From Marthasterias glacialis (Eukaryota > Echinodermata > Asteroidea > Forcipulatida > Asteriidae): a stretch of 64,000 nucleotides of DNA. The number at the start of each line of letters is the position of its first letter. The stretch's first letter is position 1. The stretch spans positions 6,824,501 through 6,888,500 of the forward strand of contig OU452224.1 in assembly GCA_911728455.2 (NCBI GenBank), read 5' to 3'. Made by a program: the position numbers and the translations under genes. Positions 33,801 to 45,800 of this stretch are shown in pieces. The notes under the pieces are model-generated. The model was not told the DNA's origin and did not search any database. It was given only the letters and a program-made list of their open reading frames with translations.

Positions 33801-36800
33801 GGTGGTAAAGTGACGCTACAATGAGGGACTTTGTGAGTCTGTACTTGGAACGTTTCAAGGGATACCATACCAGTTCTTGTAACCTTAGTCTGGTGGTAAA
33901 GTGACGCTACAATGAGGGACTTTGTGAGTCTGTACTTGGAATGTTTCAAGGGATACCATAACAGTTCTTGTAACCTTAGTCTGGTGGTAAAGTGACGCTA
34001 CAATGAGGGACTTTGTGAGTCTGTACTTGGAATGTTTCAAGGGATACCATACCAGTTCTTGTAACTTTAGTCTGGTGGTAAAGTGGGGCTTCAATGAGGG
34101 ACTTTGTGAGTCTGTACTTGGAACGTTTCAAGGGATACCATAACAGTTCTTGTAACCTTAGTCTGGTGGTAAAGTGACGCTACAATGAGGGACTTTGTGA
34201 GTCTGTACTTGGAATGTTTCAAGGGATACCATAACAGTTCTTGTAACCTTAGTCTGGTGGTAAAGTGACGCTACAATGAGGGACTTTGTGAGTCTGTACT
34301 TGGAATGTTTCAAGGGATACCATAACAGTTCTTGTAACCTTAGTCTGGTGGTAAAGTGGTGCTACAATGAGGGACTTTGTGAGTCTGTACTTGGAACGTT
34401 TCAAGGGATACCATAACATACCGCAACTTTACTTATTTATTTATTTATTTATTATTTACTCCGGGAAAACCCTTCAGTGAAGCACTGTTTTTCAAAGGTG
34501 CCCAGCTAAAAAAGCATCTACAATAGGAAAGATACAAAAAACATAAAAAGGCTGCAAAAAGATACATGAAAAAACAACACTAAAGTTTAAGACAGAAAAC
34601 AGTGAAATAAGAGGGTGGCAAGTAAATACATAAAACCACATGACATAAAAGAACAAATCTGAGCCAGCCAGTTACCAAAGGCATTGAAAAAGGATGAGAA
34701 ATTAAAAGACCATTAAACCTCTCAACACAATTAAAATAAACGTATAGGACCCCCAAAAAGCAATAACACTAGAATACCAGATACTTGTAGGTGTGTTTCA
34801 AGCTGGCTAGGGTGGGGGTAAGGGAACTTTGACTGCAGCAGGGAGGCTGTTAAACAACTTGCCAACTGTTCCTGTTTTTCCTGGGGTTGTCCCTGTTTAT
34901 AAGTTCCGATTTTCAGGGAAGGTACATGTACATGTATCTATATAGTTAACACCAAAGGGTCATTCCATGTCAAATCAACCAGAGGTCCCCAGGTGACCCT
35001 CTCAGATTTACATAAAACTTTGTTAAACTGTTCCTCTATGGCCAAAATGAACACACCCAAAAAGGTAAATTCATACCCCATTTCGTTCCGAGTACATTTA
35101 AAAGAATTTCTGAAATTAATTTTTTTTTTTCTCTGCAGATCCCTCTTCAGCTGGTCTCTCCAGAGAGCCTGGTTCCTGACACAGAAGCCTTCTCTGACCT
35201 CAAGCAGTCCAACGAAAGGCGGCATGCTGTGACCCTTGACCTCCTGGGACATCTGGGGTTACAGTGCGCAACCTCTGAGGCGCCAGAGTTGACGTGTGGC
35301 TTTTTACTTGCAACTACTGAGGTATAAAAACAAAAAAACAAAAAAAACAATTCTATAGTGTATCGATGCTTTTTTTCATGTTTGATGTAGCAGAGCTACA
35401 ACCACCTTTGGAAGGGCAAGGCCATTTTTATATTTTTGCTTTGGGCATTACCACCGAAAAGTCTAAAGGGCACCAAGTCCACGTCCAGGGGGCAACAGAT
35501 CTAGAGGCCATGGTCTGGTACATGTACATGTATGGAAGGCCTAATTTATAGAGAATGGGAAAAATGGATGCACGGGTAGCCTTCCCCATGAAATAAGCTA
35601 AACATTTGCGCATGTATACAGACACTACACTCTTAAAACTGAAGAATTGAATCCAACACGTGTGTGCAGTCAGTGACTACACTTTGAAAGTGTTAAACCC
35701 AACATTTTAAAATGTTACATGCAGCATGTAAAACTTGTAATCTTACCTTTATACTGTTAATGCAGCATTTAAAGTGTTGATTCAACAATTTCAATGAAAA
35801 CAAATTGAAAGTGTTGAATTAACACTTAAACTGTTGGATTCAACTCTTTGGCGTTTGATTTGACATTTTAAAATGCTGGATTTAACATTCAAAATGTTGC
35901 AGGCCTGACTGCTTTGTTCTTGAAAGGGCACGGGCACCAAGGCATTTTCTCCATGGTAAAGGGCCACCTCTATGAGGAAATTGTAAATTTCTATTGGAAC
36001 ATTTCAAGGGCACCAAGGCAATGACCAGGGGCAACGGAGGCAATTGCCTCCGTTGCCTCCGTGAAGTATCAGGCCTGATGTTGGATTCAACACTTTCAAA
36101 GTGTAGTCACTGACCGCACACATGTAAGTGTTGGATTGAACAGTTCAGTTTTTAGCGTGTATTAGTGGGGCAAACGTCATAGAGTTGTATACTAGTCACA
36201 TGCACAAACGCATGCATCACGCCACCATCAGCCCATACAAAAAGGCGCGATGTTCCCTCATTTTGCCCACCAGTAGTGTTAGTGCGCATGCGCAATGTGC
36301 AATACCTCTGGAAAATTTTAAAGTCTAAAAAAAAATATTATGGTTGGGCATGAAGTCCATGTCCTGGGGCAACAGATGCAATGGTCTCGGTGTAATTCCA
36401 GGCTTGAATACAGAATGAGTGAGATGGCGGAAGAATTGAGCAAAAGGCCTTTGAACAACACTTTGCATTCTGTATAGTGCTATACATAAACAAGTGCTCA
36501 AGAAGACTTGGCTATTTTGCAAAGACTGTTACTTCTGGAAAATCTTAAAGTCTAAAAAACAATATTATGATTGGGCACAAAGTCCATGTCCAGGGGCAAC
36601 AGATGCCATGGTCATGGTGGAATTCCAGGCCTGAATGAGCGAGATGGCTGCAGAATTAAGAAAAGGCCTCCATTATTTTGCATTACTGCCAAGTGCTCTT
36701 TGTACTCATGGAGACTTCAGAGCTGCCTACTCTCGCTGATTCTGCAGAAAATTCCCTGAAAATGAACCAATCTAAGTTCCATGTTCTGATAAACAAATTT

Positions 36801-39800
36801 GAAAATCTCCCTGAACAGGGAAACTTTTTCCCTTATTGGGTTGAATGCAATTCGAAATATCTCCCTGATTCTTGTAGAAAATCTCCATGACCGCAAGAAG
36901 CAAATATTGGTAGCTCTGAGACTCAAATAATAATAATGGGTTCTTATATAGAGCGATTCCAAGTATGATTATTGCGTTTCGAGCATTATTACCCCTGGTC
37001 ACTGGGCCATTTATTTCATTCCGTAAACCATCTCACCTCCCTGGGGAGTATACAGCCTGTGCTGCCAAATATGTAGCGCACCAAGCTAAATCAATCACAA
37101 GAACCATCTCTACCCTCACAGGTACCCATTTACCCCTGGGTGAAGAGAAGCAATTATAGTTAAATGCCTTGCCCAAGGACACAAGTGTCATGACCGGGAT
37201 TCGAACCCCCACCCCGATGACATCCACCAGAACTAAATGAACTAAACCACTCGGCAACAACCCGAGGAATATGCCTGTGGGTAGTTTTTCTCACAGGACT
37301 CAGGAAAGTACTTAGTATACAGTGCTTAACACACATCGGTGTATGGGTTAAAAAAAACCACAAATAATATTCTTTATCCCCGATGCAAAAATTAACATCT
37401 ATTACAATGGTTTGCTGTACCTGCTGCTAATAGGATTCAAACTGCTTCTAGCTACCGGGCAATCTCGGTAGTCTAGTTGGTAAGACATCTGCTCTAGAAT
37501 GGCGGGGGTCGTGGGTTCGAATCCCACCCGAGGAATACCCCTGTGGGTTTTCTTTTTACAGAACTCAGGAAAGTACTGAGTATGCAGTGCTTAACAGACA
37601 TCGGCGTACGGGTAAAAAAAAAAAAATCAAAAAATAACACGCAAGCAATTTCCCTCCCCAGGACTCGCAAAATCTGTTTTGCCGCTACCGGTGATTTATA
37701 ACAGTTGTGTCATCTATCCCAGTGTTTATTATACACTGGGGTGGTAGAGGCGTCACAACACATGGCATGTATACATGTGCTATATACATGTGCTGTAATA
37801 GACTCAGCTGGATTTAGGACGCGTCGGCATTTCATATTTTCTATTCTTTGATTGTTGGGGGGGGGGGGGGGGGGGGGGGATATGCCTCGTAGTGATGAAC
37901 ATGATTTCTGTTTGTTGTTGTTCCGCATAACTTGCGCCGCCTTTCCCCGCTCATCAGTTATCGCTCGTCTGTTTATGAATTTTGATGTTTTTGTTTTGAT
38001 GGAGGGAGGCTTCCCAAATGGCATCTTTGTTTTTGCCGTTTGTCATATTTGAAATACATTTGGGAATTTATACGAATTAATTTAGAATATGAAAAAAAAA
38101 CAGGAAATGCTGTGAGTAATTAAATGTAGTCGTCGCTTCAAGGTATGGTGCATGATTGGTAAGGGGCCATTCAGAATACTCGGGTTTGAAAATTTCAATT
38201 TTATTTATTTAATTTTTTTTTTCAAAGTTGTTGTGACCCACCCACCCACCCCAGTTTTTGATTTTTAGATTTTTAGTATACCGGGAAGAACAAAGTAATG
38301 AAACAAAGATTTAGATCAATGCTCTTCCAGCTCAGGAGTTTTCAATGGCTTTTCCTGGCTTCCAACTTGTATACATGTACATGTAGTTGAAAAAGCATAT
38401 GAAATTGCCAAGCACTAAAAACTTTCTATATTTATATTTTGACAGGCTCGCCCACGGCGGACAACAAATCGAAGTGGTTTTATTGGAAATACATATGTGG
38501 GCACATACTATGGAGAAAACTATAAAAAAAAATATTAAAAAATCCCTGATTAACCCTTTATTCCTTGATTTCTTTCTTGATAACATGTCCTTCAAATTTG
38601 GTGAAATTTTGAACTGTTCGTTCACTGCAAACAAGAGCTTGGAAGTGAACACTCCCCCCCCAAAAAAAACAACAAAAAAACACAAAAAGCAAAAAATAAA
38701 ACGGTGATGTACAAGGCTTGAAATAACCACTGGACCACTGGCCTAATTCCTACCTTCTGGCCGCCGTCATCACATGACGATTGGCTACTATTCTGACGCA
38801 TCTCATGGTCTCCTGCCTCCATGCTGTTCTGTCCTGAGCGAGACGCTACAAAGCTCTTTCCTGTCCATTTGTTGATGTTGTCAATCCATTGTTTCCTTTT
38901 GACGCCCTCTCCTTCTTGTTCCCTCTGCCATTCCTTCTGTTAGCTGGAGCTCGAAAAGGCTTCCGCTGCCTCTGATGATGTGACCAAAGTAGTTGAACTT
39001 TCCTTTCACTACCTCTCCTGGAAGCTGTCTCCCCACTTCTAGTTCCTGCAGGATGCTTTTGTTTGTTCTTTTTTTCTTTTCATTTGATCCCAACCATTCT
39101 TCTCCAGATCCACATTTCAGCAGCTATCAGCAGCCTAACAGTCCATTAAATTTAGCACTGGGTCAGTAAACCCCACAACCGGACCCAGACATGCAGTCTT
39201 GTGTTTTTTTCAAAACATACTTTATTACTGGCACAATATTTGGTAAATTATTGTTAAACTCTTTCTTCACTTTCCAGGCCATATGTCCGTCTTTTGTGAC
39301 ATACGTAAAGGTCATGGATTAAGTTATTATTTTTCGCCATGAAGAATCATGAACAGCCTAGGAATATACAAAAAAAGACGGACATGATAGTTATTTTTGT
39401 CTCATTCTCTGACGCCTCTCTCTTACAAAGTTATCTTTTTGGCCCATTAGTGTGGAATTGGTCACATACAAACCAGATGCAGCAAGATGCAACATGTTCA
39501 GCATGGTGCCCATCATGGTGCTCGTGTGAGCTATAAGTAAGAGGTTGCTACAAAAGCCAGTTTTCATGTTTTGCCATGATGCAATGAAATTATGTTCTTC
39601 AAAATATATGGCCTAGGCAGGGCTCGAGCTTAGCACTAGCCCGGCGTACATTGTCTAGTAAAAACTGTTATGGGCTAGTAAACATCAGTTCTCAACTTGC
39701 CCAGTGGGCTACTAAAAACTGTGCAACTTACTTGTTTATAATGCTCATACTTCTTCCTTTTCAGATGTGAATAATACATTTTAGAAATGTGTTAATTTAT

Positions 39801-42800
39801 TTTTGAGTGTGTGAGTGTAACTTCATTTGACTGCTATAAACTGGTTGTGATCGCTAACATTAGTGTATGGTAGATACATTTATGACAATACATGTAAATG
39901 TTTAAAATTTGGGCATCGAAAACTTCCTGTGGGCAAGTAAAATGCACAGTTTACTAGCCCCTTGGGCTACTTTACAAAAAGCTTAAACGCAAGGCCTGCT
40001 AGGATTTTGGGCATTTCTTAAATACAATCTTAAAACGCATATATCTGCATACTTTTACCTAAACTGACCTGAAAATTTGAGTTTATTTTGGGCTCTCGAC
40101 TGCTGTAACTTGAATGTTTTTATAATCAAGGACCAACAGATTATACATTTGTCTGTTTCTATCCCACAGAAAGCCTCTGCAGCATTTTTGTCATCCATCA
40201 AACCAAATCTCAAAGAAGACAAGTTGCCCAGCCGTTATGTCACCATGCAATTTTCCCCGAACCCGCCAAAGGTCACCGCTGTGACCCCAGATCTTCTCCC
40301 AATTATCACTGGCCAAATGTCGCCTCCAGAGGGCACATTCAACTTTGCTGTCTACAAGAAGAACTTGACTGCGAAAACTTGCGGGAATGTGGTGCTGTAC
40401 ACCGAGGTGGTACCAACCACTATGACGCTTTTTGAAAGGTAAAGATTGGATACATGTAGGATATCGATGATTATTTATGGCTTGTCGTGGCAGAGCGGTC
40501 TAGTGCACCGGACTTGAGTTCTGGTGGCTAAGTCATCAGGAATTGGGTTCGAATCCCGGCCATAACACTCATATCCTCAATAAAAATAAAATAATAATAT
40601 TAATCAGTTTGTATATAGCGCTTTATCACAGCCGAAGGCTGTCTCAAAGCGCTTCTGACATTACTACCCCTGGTCACTGGGCCATTTATTTCATTCCCTA
40701 AGCCATCTCAGCTCCCTGGGGAGTATACAGCCGGTGCTGCGAGTAACCGCGCTCCAAGCTAATCATTCACATGAACCACCTCTGCCCTCACAGGTACCCA
40801 TTTACTCCTGGGTGGAGAAAAGCAATTACAGTAAAGTGTCTTGCTCATGGACACAAGTGTCGCAACCGGGATTCGAACCCACACTCTGCTGATCAGAAAC
40901 AGCAGAGCTTGAGTCCGGTGCTCTTATCCGCTCGGCCACGACCCGCCAAGACACTTGTTTTGTTTTGATTTGATAGCATATCAGTGATTATTTATGGCGT
41001 GTTGTGGCCGAGTGGTCTACACAGGACTCAAGTTCTGGTGGCTAAGTCATCAGGGTGAGGGATTGAATCCGGTCATAACGCTACTGTTCTTTAACAAGAT
41101 ACAACTATAATTGCCTCTCATCACCCAGGGGTAAATGGGTACCTGTGAGGGCAGAGATGGTTCATGTGATTGATTTAGCTTGATGTGGTATTGACTTGGC
41201 AGCATACTAAGGCTGTATGCTCCCCAAGGGAGCTGAGATCAATGGCCCAGTTACCGTGGTAATAGTGTTTATGCGACATGAGCGTCAACAATTTGTGGAT
41301 AGCGGCGCTATATAAATGTCTATTGTTATTATTGTTGGTCTTTAAACAAAGGCACAAATCTATGGTGATTTTGAATCAATGTCAATCACTGTTGCAAAAA
41401 GAAGAGTTTGTTTCTGTGTTAAGGACCAGATGATTTCAGATCTAATCAATTGGAAACTCCCTACAGAGAGAGAAGACCAATGAACTATGTATTTGGATGC
41501 GATTGTCAAGGACATACAACAAGAACGTGATGACTTAGCCTATCTGGCACTAGTCGCCTGGAGGGACATCGGGATTCAATCTCGGCCAGAGTCGATGATT
41601 ATATATAATCACAATGATAAAATTGATGATGGTTTTATCTTTCAAAGGTGTGACACATGATTGATTATTCGGAAGAGAACAATTATTCCAATCCTCTTGT
41701 TTTCCAAAAAGACTGCAAGTCTCGCTTGAATTCGAAAAACATTGGGCACCATTGAAGCGCACAAGTAATGTACGCGGGAACCCAATGTTTCTCAATCCCT
41801 CTTCTTAGATTGTTGGCGCACGTATTTTATGAATAAAGTTGGATATTAAAATTAATTCTTCTCTTTGAACTCTAGCATTATCTGTTTATGTTTGTATCAG
41901 CTTCATGTTCAAGGTGCCAGAAGACGTAAGTGTCGTCACCATAGCAACCCGTATGACCCAAGGAAAAGGTAAGCATCGAAAATGTAGTGTGCTGTGGCCG
42001 AATGTTTTAGTGCGACAGACTCAAGTTTTGGTGGCTAAGTCATCAGGATGTGGGTTCGAGTCCCAGACATGACACTTGTGAGCAAGACACTTGACTATAA
42101 ATGCTTCAAATAGGAGAAGAGGCAGTTATGTTTGTCTTGCAACGGATTCGTTTACCCCTCCCTGTTCTTAGCTGTGCTGTGAAGAGACTTTGAAATCTTT
42201 GAAATATTTCCTTAGTCACAAACAAGCCTCAAAAGCGTCTTTGCTGAAGTGGCTTCCAAAAAAATGTGCATGCTTAGAATCAAGAGTTAGCACTTGTCAA
42301 TAAACATGTAGCTCTCTATGCAAGAGACTAACTTTATACATGTCTGGATAACCAGGGAATCAAGAAGTGGTTTTTGTTTTGGCGGTGGTGGTGGGAGGTG
42401 AAGGTACAAGCTCCCCTAGCCTCTTGATCTTTTTCTCTCTTCAGGGCGTGGTGGGAATAAATGGCTGGGGCCGATTGGTTGTGCGATGTTCTCGCTTCAT
42501 GTGCGCGTGCCTTCTGGCTCGGAGCTGGCTGATAAACTGCCGTTCCTCCAACACATTGCATCTACAGCCGTTGTGGAGGCTGTCTGTACAATCAAAGGAT
42601 ACGAGGTAGGTTGGCATTGAAAGGACACGGTGCAGTATTTGTGGTGGAGAGAAACAGGTAGTCTAACATTTACAAGTATCTAATCTGCTTAATCTCTTGA
42701 TCTATAAGTGCTGTGTCGTGGCTGAGCGGATTAAAGAACACTGGACTCAAGCTCTGGTGTTTCTGATCAGCAGAGTGTAGGTTTGAGTTCTGGTCGTGAC

Positions 42801-45800
42801 ACTTGTGTCCTTAAGCAAGACACTTAACCATTATTGCTTCGTCCTTCGGAGGGGACGTAAAGCTGTAGGTCCCGCGTGTTGTGTAATGCACGTAAAAGAA
42901 CCCAGTGACACTTATCGCAAAGAGAAGGGGTTCGCCCCAGTGTTCCTGGTTTGATTGGCTGCAGATTGCGCCGCAGCACCTTTTAACTGCTACTTGGGTG
43001 CTATGTAAAGGAACTTCAAATCACAACTCCGCATACCTTGCAGGAAAAAATACTGAGCGCTTTGAAACGCCCATCGGGTGTGATAAAGTGCTATATAAGA
43101 ACTGCGTATTATTAGTATTAAAAGTGATGCCCCCTGCCAAAATTAGGCACTTCTCGGAAATAGTGGAATGGCATTTATCTTGTGTCGTGGGCGAGCTGTT
43201 TAGTGCATTGGACTCAAGTTCTGGCCTTGATAGATTTTAAAAACTCAAGGGTTTAAAGAGAGATACAGCTTCAGTGTTACCCCAAATGTACCCTCTTGCC
43301 ACTTTTTCTTTATCTTCTGTTGTCATGCAGAACATTGACATCCGACTCAAGTGGCCTAATGACATCTACTACAGTGACAAGATGAAACTAGGCGGTGTGA
43401 TTGTCAACTCCAGCTTCCTGGACAATGTGTTTCATGCTATCATTGGTAAGTTTAGATCAGTGTCTCTGGGCGGATTACATCGGCCCAGTGTTTCTTCTGG
43501 GAATTGGCCTATCTATGATAATAATTCAGGCATGCAACTCTTCCACGGATCCGCGGATTTCTGCGTTTTTGAAAAAAATCCCGCCATTCATGAAAAATCC
43601 GCGTTTAAAAAATAAATGCCGCTGAATTAAAAGTTACTTTAAAAAATACAATTATTGTGCGAGTTAGAAAAAACACATACAAGTCATGTATATGATATCG
43701 ACAGATAAAGTCTGGCTCCGTGGTAGTTTACTTTTTTTTTTTGCATCCAAAATAAATTTCCTATTCGTTTTCGGCCTCCATAGCGGGCCCGTTAAACCAT
43801 GGTTAAAACATCATATTGGCAGTTTGCATTTAGAAATGCGCACTGAAAATATTGGCTTGTCGAAAATTTTCCTCTTTTTTGGGGGTTGATGAGTTGCATG
43901 CCTGATATAATTAGAGTGTCGTGGTCGAGTGGTCTAGTCCGCTGAACTTAAGTTCTGTAGTTTACAGAATGTGGGTTCAAATCCCGGCCTGGCCAGTAGC
44001 AACACTTGTGTCCTTGATCGAGACACTTTACTATAATTGCTTTGTCCTTCGGATGGGACGTTAAGTCGTAGGTCCCGTGTACTAGGATGGGTAGTGCACG
44101 TTAAACAACACAGAACACTTACCATGAAAGAGTAGGGGTTTACCCCGGTGTTTCTGCTTCAGATAAATTCATAATAATAATATTAATAATATGATAATAG
44201 TAATTATAGTAATAGTAATACTAAAGCTAGGCAACTTTTAGCCGTATCACAGTGCCTTACACTGTTACTGGGCATTTGGCATTCCTAAAACCATCTCAAC
44301 TCCTTTGGAGTATGCAGCACCAAGTATACAGTGCTTAGACATCGAGAGGCTTCCACCATTGTTCATTCATTGTATTTTGGCTCAATGACGGTAAGTCAGA
44401 TTGGGCCGGCAATCGAGCCATGGTTCCGTGTTTAGTGCCACTCCTTTGCCATAGGTAACGGCTGATGTTTTGCAAATTCATGCAGCGTGAATTTGACATT
44501 TTTTTGGCCGAGCAACAAAACGGACGATCCAACAAAGAGAATCTTTCTTCTCTTGACATTGTCAAGTCAGGGTTTCTTTGTGCCAGAGGTTCCATCAAAG
44601 AAAAAAAAAAGATTCCGGCAATTCTGCCACAAGAATCCCATCAGGGGAACAGGACAAAAACAAAAACCAAGAAATCCCGGCGGCAACTGGTGAAATAAAC
44701 TTGGTCATTCCAAATCCAGGGAGTTATTCTTTCCTTTCTTTATTACTTTCGTTCGTAGGATGTGGTTTTAATGTCAGCAACAGTGACCCAACGATCTGCA
44801 TTAACGATCTGGTGCAACTTCACAACAAACAAACCAACAGCTCCCTCCCCCTACTGTCAACGGAACAGCTGATTGCCAGAACCATCAGTCAGATAGAAGA
44901 AATGATCTTGGCATTCCAAACCCAGGGGGCAAACTCCTTCCTCGAGTTGTACTACAGAAGGTGGCTCCACAGGTGAGAGAACGGCCAGTAATGCACTTAG
45001 TATAAACTTGTAAGATAACAAAATAAGTTCATAAAAACAGTTCAAAAGCATCCTTGAACAAGAATACCTTGAAGTTCTTCTCAAAACTTGGCAAAGATGG
45101 AGAAAGAGGAGGCACAACAGATGGGAGTGAGTTCCATAAGGTGGCTGCAGCAACTCTAAAAGGTCATATTTTGTGCATTGTCCGTGGCATACATGTATGC
45201 GAAAGTTTTTGTATGTTTGTCATTTTGAAACAAGCATCATCTGTCAAAAATCTGAGAAAAAAATTATGAAAGCCTAAAAAAATGTTATTTTTGGCGAAAA
45301 TTATGCCATGCAGCTTGAAATTGAATGTTTCTGGAAGAGACAGCATGATGGAATGCTGGTAGGACCCTTCCGACCACTACTAGTTTTCATTCTTGTGAAA
45401 AAGCTTTACACATTGATAACTATTCCTGCAGTTGTCAATGGTGCTCCCTTTACCCTAACAGTATGTTAGGTCTGTTGTAGGTTTGGTCTGTTAGTTCTGT
45501 AGCCAGCCTCTGTCTTTTCTACAGATATTTTCATGGTAAATGTGCCACCGATGTGCTCGATTTGGTTCCTCCTATCAGGGTGTTTGAGCATGAGACCAGG
45601 GTCCAATTTCATAGGGCTGCTTAAGGACAAGAAGTAGCTAAGCACAACAGAATTTTGGTTACCAGGATCAGGTTACCAACTAAAAAACCTTTTCACATGT
45701 ACAATTTGTGACTGGTTTCCTGCTAAACTGCGCTCAGCAGAAAATTATTAAGCAATATTTTCTGCTAAAGCAGCTTTATGAAATTGGCTCCAGGCTTTAT

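Noticed and set aside
32182..34094. Many overlapping open frames with the repeated peptide [13 protein letters not shown] or its reverse [13 protein letters not shown]
   Set aside because: They arise from the 91-bp satellite. The unit length is not a multiple of three, so the frame shifts each unit. They lie inside an HLCS intron.
32161..34418. CRISPR-like regularly spaced repeat
   Set aside because: The whole 91-bp unit is repeated with no unique spacers, and the DNA is from an animal genome.
40484..40566. Possible tRNA-Leu gene
   Set aside because: The A and B boxes are good, but the acceptor stem pairs poorly and several diverged copies with SINE bodies lie nearby, so it is a SINE head.
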